Shown here piece by piece: positions 7,468-16,199 of a stretch of DNA of 33,367 nucleotides. The notes beneath the pieces are model-generated. The model saw only the letters and a program-made list of their open reading frames with translations, ran no database searches and was not told the origin of the DNA. The DNA is from Pseudonocardia sp. (GTDB taxonomy: Bacteria; Actinomycetota; Actinomycetes; Mycobacteriales; Pseudonocardiaceae): contig NZ_JAJCYB010000047.1 of the NCBI RefSeq assembly GCF_029263155.1, forward strand, positions 1 through 33,367. Direction: 5' to 3'. Numbering within the stretch: the first letter of the stretch is position 1; every line of letters begins with the position of its first letter. The translations under genes and the position numbers were made by a program.

Positions 7468-9075
7468 ATGACCGCGCTCGACCTGCACGTGAGCCCGCTG
7501 GGCCGCGTCGAGGGTGACCTCGACGTTCGAGTGACCATTGAGGACGGCGTCGTCACGTCGGCCTGGACCGAAGCCGCGATGTTCCGCGGATTCGAGATCA
7601 TCCTGCGGGGCAAGGACCCGCAGGCGGGGCTCATCGTCTGCCCCCGCATCTGCGGGATCTGCGGCGGTAGCCACCTGTACAAGTCGGCGTACGCGCTCGA
7701 CACCGCGTGGCGCACGCACATGCCGCACAACGCCACGCTGATCCGCAACATCTGCCAGGCGATGGAGACCCTGCAGTCCATCCCGCGCTACTTCTACGCG
7801 CTCTTCGCGATCGACCTCACGAACAAGAACTATGCCAAGTCGACGATGTACGCCGAGGCGGTCCGCCGGTTCGCGCCGTACGTGGGCACCAGCTACCAGC
7901 CCGGCGTGGTGCTCTCCGCCAAGCCGGTCGAGGTCTACGCCATCTTCGGCGGCCAGTGGCCGCACTCCAGCTTCATGGTCCCCGGCGGTGTGATGTGCGC
8001 CCCGACGCTGGCCGACGTCACCCGTTCGATCGCGATCCTCGAGCACTGGAAGGACAACTGGCTCGAGAAGCACTGGCTCGGCTGCTCCGTCGACCGGTGG
8101 CTCGCCAACGAGACCTGGGAGGACGTGCTCGCCTGGGTCGACGAGAACGAGTCGCAGCACGACAGCGACTGCGGGTTCTTCATCCGCTACTGCCTCGACG
8201 TCGGCCTGGACAAGTACGGCCGCGGCGTCGGCAACTTCCTGGCCACCGGCACCTACTTCGAGCCGTCCATGTATGAGAACCCGACGATCGACGGCCGCAA
8301 CGCGGCGCTGATCGGGCGGCAGGGCGTGTACGCCGACGGCCAGTGGCACGATTTCGACCAGGCCAGGGTCACCGAGGACGTCACGCACTCGTTCTACGAG
8401 GGCACCGGCTCGCTGCACCCCTTCGAGGGTGAGACGAACCCGATCGACCCCGCCGACGGCGCGAAGCAGGGCAAGTACAGCTGGGCCAAGTCGCCCCGGT
8501 ACGACGTTCCGGGCCGGGGCTACATCCCGCTCGAGGCCGGCCCGCTCGCCCGCCGGATGGCGGCAGGCGGTCCCGGTGCCGCAGCCCACCAGGACAATGA
8601 CGGTCTGTTCGTCGACATGGTCGACAAGATCGGTGCGAGCGTGTTCGTGCGGCAGCTGGCCCGCATGCACGAGGCGCCCAAGTACTACAAGTGGGCGCGG
8701 CAGTGGCTCGACCAGATCGACCTCAAGGAGAGCTTCTACACCAAGCCCGTCGAGCACGCCGACGGCAAGGGCTTCGGCTCCACCGAGGCCGCCCGCGGCT
8801 CGCTGTCGGACTGGATCGTCATCGAGGACAACAAGATCAAGAACTACCAGGTGGTCACCCCGACGGCATGGAACATCGGCCCCCGGGACGGCGCCGCGGT
8901 CCTCGGTCCGATCGAACAGGCGTTGGTCGGCTCTCCGATCATCGACCCGGAGGACCCCGTCGAGCTGGGGCACGTCGCACGCAGCTTCGACTCCTGCCTG
9001 GTCTGCACGGTGCACGCCTACGACGGCAAGTCGGGCCGGGAACTGTCCAAGTTCGTGATCAACGGAATGGTGTGA
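7468..9075 (+). CDS. hucL: [NiFe] hydrogenase large subunit, group 2a (Huc type)
   Basis: Catalytic subunit, 535 residues, H2 to 2 H+ and 2 electrons at a NiFe(CN)2CO site. L1 motif is RICGICGGSH with C62 and C65; E15 lies in GRVEG. L2 is SFDSCLVCTVH with C510 and C513 (Ser instead of the common Pro in DPC), then H516. The 19 residues after H516 should be removed by the M52 protease encoded next. The L1 residues after GICG are GSH; group 1h enzymes usually read GICGDNH there, which argues for group 2a. ATG 7468 has a GGAAAGG site; the frame stays open upstream, but the family length fits this start. The stop overlaps the next gene by four bases. Confidence 0.96.
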   Translation: MTALDLHVSPLGRVEGDLDVRVTIEDGVVTSAWTEAAMFRGFEIILRGKDPQAGLIVCPRICGICGGSHLYKSAYALDTAWRTHMPHNATLIRNICQAMETLQSIPRYFYALFAIDLTNKNYAKSTMYAEAVRRFAPYVGTSYQPGVVLSAKPVEVYAIFGGQWPHSSFMVPGGVMCAPTLADVTRSIAILEHWKDNWLEKHWLGCSVDRWLANETWEDVLAWVDENESQHDSDCGFFIRYCLDVGLDKYGRGVGNFLATGTYFEPSMYENPTIDGRNAALIGRQGVYADGQWHDFDQARVTEDVTHSFYEGTGSLHPFEGETNPIDPADGAKQGKYSWAKSPRYDVPGRGYIPLEAGPLARRMAAGGPGAAAHQDNDGLFVDMVDKIGASVFVRQLARMHEAPKYYKWARQWLDQIDLKESFYTKPVEHADGKGFGSTEAARGSLSDWIVIEDNKIKNYQVVTPTAWNIGPRDGAAVLGPIEQALVGSPIIDPEDPVELGHVARSFDSCLVCTVHAYDGKSGRELSKFVINGMV

Positions 9076-9932
9076 TCCCGACGTCCACGGAACAGCACGT
9101 CACCGAGGCGGCTCCCGCCGTCGACATCGAGCCACCCGGATGTGCGGTGCTCGTCGTCGGCTGCGGGAACCTCCTGCGGGGTGACGACGGGCTGGGGCCG
9201 GTGCTCGTCCGGCACCTCTGGGAGCGCGGCGTTCCGTCGGGCGCCCGGCTCGTCGACGGCGGTACTGCCGGGATGGACGTCGCCTTCCAGATGCGTGGCG
9301 CCGAGCGCGTCGTGATCGTCGACGCCGCGGCCACGGGCTCCGCGCCGGGCACCCTGTTCCGGGTGCCCGGCGCGGAGCTGGCGGAGTTGCCTCCGCTGCA
9401 GGGCCTACACACCCACTCGTTCCGGTGGGACCATGCGATCGCGTTCGCCCGCTGGGCACTCGGCAGCGACTGCCCCACCGACATCACCGTCTTCCTCGTC
9501 GAGGTCGCCGACGTCTCCCTCGGGACCGATCTGTCCGAAACCGCAACGGCCGCACTGGAGCAGGTGATCGAGATCGTCGAACGCGAGTACCTTGCCCCGC
9601 TGCGGCCCGACCCCGGCACGGGCGATGCCACCGTCGAGTTCACCGAGGACGGCTATCTGAGGCTGGACGCGGAGCTCGCCGCAGCGCGGTTCCCGTCCGA
9701 CGCTGCGGTGGCCGCAGTCCGCGAGGGTCAGTTCTGGCTCATCCCGCTGCGCGGTCCGCGCAGCGGCGGCCTCCTGCTCAAACAACGGAACCCGGCGGGC
9801 GATCGCTCCGTGCTGGTTCGGGAGATGCTCGGTGACCAGGGCATTGGCGACCAGGTGCCGATCGGCCGCCGGCCCGCCCACTGGGACGACGAGCAGGCGG
9901 CGCTGCGCATTCCGTTGGAGCGGGAGTCGTGA
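9072..9932 (+). CDS. Hydrogenase maturation protease (M52) with C-terminal extension
   Basis: Should clip the C-terminal tail from the large subunit after nickel insertion. Residues about 25-175 are a peptidase M52 domain: VVGCGNLLRGDDGLGP, VDGGTAGMD and GLHTHSFRWDHA supply the two acidic residues and the His that bind nickel. Residues about 185-286 form a second domain not found in short HybD/HycI proteases, with core motif FWLIPLRGPRSGGLLLKQRN. I do not recognise its function. Start is GTG 9072, overlapping the hucL stop (GTGA). Expected to be specific for HucL. Confidence 0.9.
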   Translation: MIPTSTEQHVTEAAPAVDIEPPGCAVLVVGCGNLLRGDDGLGPVLVRHLWERGVPSGARLVDGGTAGMDVAFQMRGAERVVIVDAAATGSAPGTLFRVPGAELAELPPLQGLHTHSFRWDHAIAFARWALGSDCPTDITVFLVEVADVSLGTDLSETATAALEQVIEIVEREYLAPLRPDPGTGDATVEFTEDGYLRLDAELAAARFPSDAAVAAVREGQFWLIPLRGPRSGGLLLKQRNPAGDRSVLVREMLGDQGIGDQVPIGRRPAHWDDEQAALRIPLERES

Positions 9933-9938
9933 TTCGCC

Positions 9939-10142
9939 GTGGCCACCGACGAGGCGGAGGACGTGCAGGTGCTGATCGTGCCCGAGCGCGGACGGTGGGC
10001 CGTGGAGATCGTCGTCACTTTCCCGGACGGGATCGTCCGTGAGCGGATCGACACCTATGCGACCGAGGCTCGCGCGCAGATCTCAGCCCGCCTGATCAAG
10101 CGCGCCGCCGAACGAGACCTTCGAGGACCGTTGAATGGCTGA
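9939..10142 (+). CDS. Small conserved-looking protein of the huc operon
   Basis: 67 residues starting with GTG six bases after the protease. It reads as a beta-beta-alpha fold: VQVLIVPERGRWAVEIVVTF, then DGIVRERIDTY and a basic helix ARAQISARLIKRAAERDL. No Cys pairs, membrane segment or known domain. Its stop overlaps the TPR gene start by eight bases, which supports it as a real coupled gene. Function unknown; a small accessory factor in assembly is possible. Confidence 0.7.
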   Translation: MATDEAEDVQVLIVPERGRWAVEIVVTFPDGIVRERIDTYATEARAQISARLIKRAAERDLRGPLNG

Positions 10143-11433
10143 TGCACTGACCGCGCCGTCCCCCACCACCACACCGCTCGACCCATCGATCTCCGCCGTC
10201 CGGCCGCAACCGCTCGGTGCCTTCCCGCTTCCGCTGGGCTACCTGCTCGTCCCTGGCGGGGAGGAGAACGACGCCGCCCGCCGCGACCTGGTGGCGGGGC
10301 GGCTGCCGGACCGCTGGCCTGCGGCGTTGCGGGCGCACGAACTCAGCCTGGCCGGCGACCGGGACGGCGCGCTCGCCGCCCTGGACGTCGACGGCCCCGC
10401 CGATGCCCTGACGCGGTACAACCGGTTCGTCCTCGACCCCGACACCGCGGACCCGGACGCGCTGCGCGCCGAGCTCGGCGCACTCGGCCCGCTCGTCGAC
10501 CTGGTGCAGTTCGTACTCGGACGCAGTGACGTGCCCCCCGACGTCGGATCGCTCGACGGCGAGCTGGCGGCGATGGTGCTGTCCGCGCAGGCCACCGCTG
10601 CGCTCGGCACGGGCGACGACGCGGCCGCCATCGAGCTGCTGGACCAAGCCGTGGCGTCGGCGGAACCGGTGTCACCGCCACTGGCCGGTCTGCTCCACGG
10701 CGCGGCAGGATCGATCCTGCGTGATCGGGACGACCCTGCCTGCGTCCAACGGTTCGAGCTCGCACTCACGCTGCTGGCCGCCGCATCCGACCTGCGCATC
10801 GGTCGGGCGGAGATCCATCTCGGCCTCGCCGGTGCTCTGCACGAGCAGGCTCGGGAGCGTCCCGAGCTGCTCGCCGTGACGATCCCGCACTACCACTCCA
10901 CCCTCCAGCTGGTGCAGCGCGAGGAGGCCCCGACGACATGGGCTGCCGCCCATGCTGGGCTGGCGACCGCCTACCTGACCATGCCCATGACCGAGGCGTC
11001 CGGCCAGCTGCGACTGGGCATCGCCGCCCAGTCGCTGCGGTCGGCGCTGACGGTCTACACCCGCGAGGACCATCCGGCGGAGTGGGCGAGCCTGCAGCTG
11101 AACCTCGCCAACTCCCTCGTCTACACCCCGTCGAAGCACCAGGCCGAGAACCTCGTCGAGGCCGTCGAGCTCTACGAGGGGGTACTGCAGACCCGCGACC
11201 GGGACACCGACCCGCTCGGCCGGGCCCGCGTCCTGTCGAACCAGGGCAACGTGTTGGCACATCTCGGCATGTTCGACGACGCCAAGGCACGGCTGTACGA
11301 GGCGCGCTTCCTCTTCGAGGAGCACACCGACGAGGAGTCGGTGCGCGCCGTGCGCGGCGTCCTGGACGAGATCGCCCGCCAGGCCGCGCTCGCGCGCACT
11401 GCCGATCGATCCGCCGACCGCCCGCAGGACTGA
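10135..11433 (+). CDS. TPR-type protein of the huc operon
   Basis: 432 residues, rich in paired helices. From about residue 90 onward it has TPR-like units, for instance the run around AAIELLDQAVASA, LQLNLANSLVY...VEAVELYEGVL and RVLSNQGNVLAHLGMFDDAKARLYEA. It should act as a protein-protein scaffold. Actinobacterial uptake-hydrogenase operons commonly carry a TPR gene next to the NifU-Rieske and NHL genes, as here. It ends 13 bases before the NifU-Rieske gene. Binding partner unknown. Confidence 0.85.
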   Translation: MADALTAPSPTTTPLDPSISAVRPQPLGAFPLPLGYLLVPGGEENDAARRDLVAGRLPDRWPAALRAHELSLAGDRDGALAALDVDGPADALTRYNRFVLDPDTADPDALRAELGALGPLVDLVQFVLGRSDVPPDVGSLDGELAAMVLSAQATAALGTGDDAAAIELLDQAVASAEPVSPPLAGLLHGAAGSILRDRDDPACVQRFELALTLLAAASDLRIGRAEIHLGLAGALHEQARERPELLAVTIPHYHSTLQLVQREEAPTTWAAAHAGLATAYLTMPMTEASGQLRLGIAAQSLRSALTVYTREDHPAEWASLQLNLANSLVYTPSKHQAENLVEAVELYEGVLQTRDRDTDPLGRARVLSNQGNVLAHLGMFDDAKARLYEARFLFEEHTDEESVRAVRGVLDEIARQAALARTADRSADRPQD

Positions 11434-11446
11434 CGAGGAGACGAGC

Positions 11447-12382
11447 ATGTCGACGACCGTCGCCGAGACATCGGCGGACACCACCGCACCGGACGCGACT
11501 CCGACCGCCGCGACCGGGGCCGACCCCACTTTCGAGGAGCTGGCCGGCCGCGTCGATCGGGCGGTGAGCGCGCTCGCCGGGCTGGAGCCTGCGGCCAGGT
11601 CCGTCGCCGAGGAGCTCAAGGCCGCGGTGGAGGCAGTCCATCGGGCGGGTCTGGTGACGATCGTGCGCCGGATGAAGGCCGACGACGCCGCCCGACCGGT
11701 GCTGTTCGACCTGGTCGACGACCCGGTCGTGCACCTGCTGCTGTCGCTGCACGAGATCGTGCGGCCGGACCCCATGACCCTGGGGAACCGGGTGCTGGTC
11801 GATGTGCGCCCACAGCTGCAGAGCCACGGCGGCGACGTCACGCTCGTCCGTATCGAGGACGGCACCGCGTTCGTCCGGCTCTCCGGCGCCTGCAACGGGT
11901 GCTCCATGTCCTCGGTGACCCTGCGCAACCTCGTCGAGGGCGCCATGATCGAGGGAGTGCCGGCCGTCACGGCGGTGGAGGTGCTACCCAACGAGCCCTC
12001 CCCGACGCTGATCCCGCTCGACGCCCTGTGGGTCGGGCCCGACCCGGCGAAGGAGGGCTGGGTGCGCGCCGCGAGCGCGGACGCCATCCCGGAAGGCGCC
12101 ATCAGCCGGTTCGACCTCACCTCGCAGTCCGGCGCGCAGGCGCAGGTGATCGTGGTGAATCTCGAACAGCGGCTCACCGCGTACCGCAACGAGTGCGCAC
12201 ACGAGGGCCTGCCGCTCGACGATGCGCTGATCGATGCCTCCAACGGGACACTGACCTGCCCGTGGCACGGGTTCTGCTACGACGCGACGTCGGGCGAGTG
12301 TCTCTCCTCTCCCGGCGCCCAGCTCGAGCAGCTGCCCATGCGGGTGGACGACGACCAGGTGTGGATCCGGGTAGGAACATGA
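11447..12382 (+). CDS. hucE: NifU-Rieske fusion iron-sulfur protein (HucE-like)
   Basis: 311 residues. Residues 1-105 are helical and unassigned. Residues about 110-180 are a NifU C-terminal domain with C149 and C152 (CNGC). Residues about 200-311 are a Rieske [2Fe-2S] domain with ligands C250, H252, C271 and H274 (CAHEG, CPWHGFCYD). In mycobacteria the equivalent protein (HucE) is needed for hydrogenase activity and is thought to relay electrons. Here it would act in the cytosol beside HucSL. Its stop overlaps the NHL gene start by four bases. The fusion architecture is clear; the symbol is by analogy. Confidence 0.9.
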   Translation: MSTTVAETSADTTAPDATPTAATGADPTFEELAGRVDRAVSALAGLEPAARSVAEELKAAVEAVHRAGLVTIVRRMKADDAARPVLFDLVDDPVVHLLLSLHEIVRPDPMTLGNRVLVDVRPQLQSHGGDVTLVRIEDGTAFVRLSGACNGCSMSSVTLRNLVEGAMIEGVPAVTAVEVLPNEPSPTLIPLDALWVGPDPAKEGWVRAASADAIPEGAISRFDLTSQSGAQAQVIVVNLEQRLTAYRNECAHEGLPLDDALIDASNGTLTCPWHGFCYDATSGECLSSPGAQLEQLPMRVDDDQVWIRVGT

Positions 12383-13572
12383 GCCGATTGACCGTCCGGC
12401 ACAACGTCGGCGGCAGACCTGCACGGCTCGACCCGGAGCCCGAGATCAGCCTGGCCGACGGCTGGCAACCGGAGACATGGCTCGGCGCACCGGCGACCGG
12501 CGGGCTCGCGTTGCCGCAGGCGGCGCCGTCGATGGCGTGGATGTACTCGCCACGTGCGGTCTTCCTCGGTGCGGACCACCTGGTCGTCGCCGACTCGGGC
12601 AACCACCGCGTGCTGATCTGGCACGGCGTCCCCGACACCGACGAGCAGCCTGCCGACGTCGTGCTCGGGCAACCGGACGGCACGACCGAGGGACCCGCGG
12701 CGGACGGGCGGGGGCCGGAGCGCGGGATGCATCTCCCCACCGGCGTACTGGTGCACGACGGGCGGCTGGTCGTGGCCGATGCCTGGCACCACCGCATCCT
12801 CGTCTGGAACGAGGTGCCGCAGACCGACGACGTGGCACCGGACATGGTGCTCGGGCAGCCGGACGCCGGCTCCGTCGAGCCGAACGGGGGCGGGACCTGC
12901 TCCGCGTCATCGCTGTACTGGCCGTTCGGTATCGCCGTGGTCGGCGGCCGGTTCTGGATCGCCGACACCGGCAACCGGCGCGTGCTCGGCTGGGACGGCG
13001 GGCTGCCGGAGCCGGGCCGCCCGGCCGACGTACTGCTCGGCCAGCCCGGCCCGGAGGCCCGCGACGAGAACCGCGGCGCGGCGGCGGGGCCCGCGAGCTT
13101 CCGATGGCCGCACGACATCGCCGGACGCGATGATCTGCTGCTCGTCGCGGACGCCGGCAACCACCGGCTGCTCGGTTGGTCGCCGATGCCCGACGCCGAC
13201 GCTCCCGCTACGTTCGTGCTCGGCCAGAGCGGGTTCGACGGCGCCGACGAGTGGCCGTACGGGCCGCACACCAACGAGCGCTTCCGGTTCCCCTACGCGG
13301 TCGGCCTCGACGGGACGCCCGGTGCGGACGAGCGGCTGGCGATCGCCGACACGGCGAACAACCGGGTGCTGCTCTGGGACGGCGTGCCGACCGACGGTCG
13401 CGGCGCCGACCACGTGCTGGCCCAGCCGACGTTCGCGACCAACGGCGAGAACCGGTGGACCGCGGTGAAGCACGACACGCTCTGCTGGCCGTACGGGCTG
13501 TCGCTGTGCGGTGACCGGCTCGCCGTGTCGGACTCCGGGAACAACCGCGTCGTGATCTGGCGGCGGCGCTGA
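12379..13572 (+). CDS. NHL-repeat beta-propeller protein
   Basis: 397 residues with six NHL blades. Each has a core like VADSGNHRVLIW (variants VADAWHHRILVW, IADTGNRRVLGW, VADAGNHRLLGW, IADTANNRVLLW, VSDSGNNRVVIW), and most are followed by a VLGQP loop. No secretion signal is visible, so the propeller is probably cytosolic. Such proteins accompany actinobacterial hydrogenase operons; the role is unproven, perhaps assembly or docking. Overlaps both neighbours (ATGA with hucE-like, one base with hypF), implying coupled translation. Confidence 0.9.
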   Translation: MSRLTVRHNVGGRPARLDPEPEISLADGWQPETWLGAPATGGLALPQAAPSMAWMYSPRAVFLGADHLVVADSGNHRVLIWHGVPDTDEQPADVVLGQPDGTTEGPAADGRGPERGMHLPTGVLVHDGRLVVADAWHHRILVWNEVPQTDDVAPDMVLGQPDAGSVEPNGGGTCSASSLYWPFGIAVVGGRFWIADTGNRRVLGWDGGLPEPGRPADVLLGQPGPEARDENRGAAAGPASFRWPHDIAGRDDLLLVADAGNHRLLGWSPMPDADAPATFVLGQSGFDGADEWPYGPHTNERFRFPYAVGLDGTPGADERLAIADTANNRVLLWDGVPTDGRGADHVLAQPTFATNGENRWTAVKHDTLCWPYGLSLCGDRLAVSDSGNNRVVIWRRR

Positions 13573-15941
13573 TGGACACCACCGCTGTGGAGCTCGCGCC
13601 GACGCGCCGCCGGTTCACCGTCACCGGGGTCGTCCAGGGTGTGGGCTTCCGCCCGTTCGTGCACCGGCTGGCGCACGAGCTCCACCTCGGGGGGCTGGTC
13701 GGCAACGACTCCGCGGCGGTGTTCATCGAGGTCCAGGGTGCGGCCCCGGCGATCGACGAGTTCGTGCGACGGCTGCGCGACGAGGCGCCGCCCCTCGCCG
13801 CGATCGCCGACGTCGGCTGGGCGGACGTGCCGCCGGAGCCGGATCGCGGCACGCCTTTCCGGATCGTCGCGAGCCGGGCGGGCGACGGCGCGGCAACCGC
13901 CGTCCCGGCGGACGTCGCGGTGTGCGACGACTGTCTGCGCGAGCTGTTCGACCCGGCCGATCGCCGCCATCGGCACCCGTTCATCACGTGCACCAACTGC
14001 GGCCCGCGGTTCACCATCATCCGGGCGCTCCCCTATGACCGGCCCGACACCACGATGGCCGGGTTCGAGCTGTGCCACCGCTGCGCCGCCGAGTACCACG
14101 ATCCCGCCGACCGCCGCTTCCACGCGCAGCCCGTCGCGTGCCCCGACTGCGGGCCGTCCCTGTGGTTCACCGACGGACAGGGGTTCACCGAGGGACAGGA
14201 CCGGGTCACCGGGGCCGACGCCGCGCTCGCCGCGGCCCAGCGCGCGCTCGGCGCCGGCCGTGTGGTGGCGATCAAGGGCATCGGCGGCTACCACCTGGCC
14301 TGTGCCGCGGACGACGAGTCCGCGGTGGCGGACCTGCGCTCGCGCAAGGCCCGCGGTGGCAAGCCGTTCGCCGTGCTGGTCCGCGACCTCGACGTCGCCC
14401 GCCGGTACGCCGAGATCGACGCCGCGGAGGCGGCGGTGCTGTGCTCGCCCGCCCGCCCTGTGGTGCTGGTGCGCCGGCGGCCCGGCGCACCGGTGGCCGC
14501 CGGCGTCGCACCGGGCAGCCCGCTGCTCGGGATCGTGCTGCCGTACTCACCGGTGCACCACCTCCTGCTGGCGCCGGTGCCCGGCGCCGACACCGACGTC
14601 CCGGAGGCGATCGTGCTGACCAGCGCGAACCGTTCGGACGAGCCGATCTGCTTCACCACCGAGGACGCGGCGAACCGCTTGCCAGCGCTGTGCGACGGGG
14701 TGCTCGACCACGACCGGCCGATCCACGTCGCGTGCGACGACTCGGTCGTGCGGGTGGTCGACGGCCACGAACTGCCGATCCGCCGCTCGCGCGGCTACGC
14801 CCCGCTGCCGGTCGACCTGCGACTCGACGGGCCCCCCGTGCTCGCGGTCGGCGCCGAGCTGAAGAACACCTTCTGCCTCACCGACGGGCGGCGGGCGTTC
14901 TGCTCGGCCCACGTCGGGGACATGGGCACGCTGGAGACGCTGCAGGCGTTCGAGCGGTCCGTCGCCCAGCTCTGCGACCTCCGGGGTGCACCCGCGCGGC
15001 TCGTCGCCGACCTGCACCCCGCCTACCTGACCAGTGCCTGGGCCGAGCGCCGCGCCGGCGACCGCCCACTGGACCTCGTCCAGCACCACCACGCGCACAT
15101 CGTGTCCCTGCTCGCCGAGCACGGACGGCTCGGCGTCCCGATCATCGGGGTGGCGTTCGACGGCACCGGCTACGGCAACGACGCGACCGTGTGGGGTGGC
15201 GAGATACTCGTACTGGGCAGCGACAGCCACCGGTTCGTCCGCGCCGGGCACCTCGCAGCGGTCCCGCTGCCCGGCGGGGACCACTCCGTGCGCAATCCAT
15301 GGCGGATGGCGCTGTCGCACCTGCGAGCAGCCGGCGTCGAGTGGGCCGACGACCTGGCGCCGGTCCGTGCCGCAACCCCCGCGGAGCTCGCCGCGCTGCG
15401 ATCGCAGCTCGACACGGGCGTGGGATGCGTCCCCACCACGAGCATGGGGCGACTGTTCGACGCCATCGCGTCGCTGTTCGACGTCCGGCACCGGACCGGC
15501 TACGAGGGCCAGGCCGCCATCGAGCTGGAGGTACTGGCCGCCGAGGCGGACGACCTCGCCGTGGACGTGGCGTGGCCGAGCCTGGCCGTCCACGCCGACG
15601 GCTCGATCGATGCGGCCCCGCTCGTGCGGGACACGGTCAGCGCGCTGCGCGCCGGCGTCGCGCCTGCGCAGCTCGCCAGAGCGTTCCACGTCGCCGTGGC
15701 GGCCGCGGTCGTGACGGTGGTCGGCCAGGTGGGCGGAACCGTGCGCACGGTGGGCCTCAGCGGCGGGGTCTTCCAGAACGTGCTGCTGCTGCAGGAGTGC
15801 CGTCGGCGCCTGGCAGCGGCCGGGTACGAGGTGCTGACCCACCGTCTGGTGCCCCCCAACGACGGCGGGCTGGCTCTCGGACAAGCTGCGGTATCGGTGC
15901 TGGCGGCGACAGCCGGGCCGGCGTCGGATCAGGAGGGTTGA
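13572..15941 (+). CDS. hypF: Carbamoyltransferase HypF
   Basis: Makes the thiocarbamoyl donor used by HypE for the CN ligands of the active-site iron. 789 residues, full length. Order: acylphosphatase domain (residues 14-100, with VQGVGFRPFVHR), two zinc fingers (C118/C121/C140/C143 and C168/C171/C190/C193), a YrdC-like domain (KGIGGYHLACAA, RRSRGYAPLP) and a Kae1/TobZ-like domain (HHHAH, FDGTGYG, SGGVFQN). All key motifs look intact. It starts on the last base of the NHL stop codon and is followed by hypC after three bases. Confidence 0.97.
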   Translation: MDTTAVELAPTRRRFTVTGVVQGVGFRPFVHRLAHELHLGGLVGNDSAAVFIEVQGAAPAIDEFVRRLRDEAPPLAAIADVGWADVPPEPDRGTPFRIVASRAGDGAATAVPADVAVCDDCLRELFDPADRRHRHPFITCTNCGPRFTIIRALPYDRPDTTMAGFELCHRCAAEYHDPADRRFHAQPVACPDCGPSLWFTDGQGFTEGQDRVTGADAALAAAQRALGAGRVVAIKGIGGYHLACAADDESAVADLRSRKARGGKPFAVLVRDLDVARRYAEIDAAEAAVLCSPARPVVLVRRRPGAPVAAGVAPGSPLLGIVLPYSPVHHLLLAPVPGADTDVPEAIVLTSANRSDEPICFTTEDAANRLPALCDGVLDHDRPIHVACDDSVVRVVDGHELPIRRSRGYAPLPVDLRLDGPPVLAVGAELKNTFCLTDGRRAFCSAHVGDMGTLETLQAFERSVAQLCDLRGAPARLVADLHPAYLTSAWAERRAGDRPLDLVQHHHAHIVSLLAEHGRLGVPIIGVAFDGTGYGNDATVWGGEILVLGSDSHRFVRAGHLAAVPLPGGDHSVRNPWRMALSHLRAAGVEWADDLAPVRAATPAELAALRSQLDTGVGCVPTTSMGRLFDAIASLFDVRHRTGYEGQAAIELEVLAAEADDLAVDVAWPSLAVHADGSIDAAPLVRDTVSALRAGVAPAQLARAFHVAVAAAVVTVVGQVGGTVRTVGLSGGVFQNVLLLQECRRRLAAAGYEVLTHRLVPPNDGGLALGQAAVSVLAATAGPASDQEG

Positions 15942-15944
15942 GCG

Positions 15945-16199
15945 ATGTGTCTGGGAATCCCGGGACGGGTGATGGAGATCTGGGACGAGGAGTCCGGCGC
16001 CCGGATGGCACGGGTGGAGTTCCCCGGCGAGGTGAAGAAGCTCTGCCTGGCCTACCTGCCGGACCTGCAGGTCGGTGAGTTCACCATCGCGCATGCCGGG
16101 TTCGCGCTGAGCCGCATCGACGAGGACTCGGCGCGGCTCACGCTGGCGACGATGGCCGAGTACGGCGTCTTCGGCGAGGAAGGGGTGGTTCCGTCATGA
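15945..16199 (+). CDS. hypC: Hydrogenase maturation chaperone HypC (first copy)
   Basis: 84 residues beginning MCLGIPGR. Cys2 becomes the N-terminal residue that holds the Fe(CN)2CO unit with HypD. The second half AHAGFALSRIDEDSA is the typical HypC helix. Its stop overlaps the SIS-HypC fusion start by four bases. A second HypC is at 18712-18984; one may serve the HypD step and the other the large subunit. Confidence 0.95.
   Translation: MCLGIPGRVMEIWDEESGARMARVEFPGEVKKLCLAYLPDLQVGEFTIAHAGFALSRIDEDSARLTLATMAEYGVFGEEGVVPS

Noticed and set aside
7135..9015. Long minus-strand open frame (626 codons) opposite hucL
   Set aside because: It mirrors a clear hydrogenase large-subunit gene. Its translation is Val/Asp/Arg-rich with no domain, as expected for an antisense frame in high-GC DNA.
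6452..9075. Group 1h (high-affinity, Hhy-type) hydrogenase
   Set aside because: The L1 motif reads GICGGSH rather than the GICGDNH typical of 1h, and the HucM-like, TPR, NifU-Rieske and NHL gene order fits group 2a better. A phylogeny of the large subunit would settle it.
14547..16094. Long minus-strand open frame opposite hypF
   Set aside because: Antisense to an intact HypF with all motifs; composition only.
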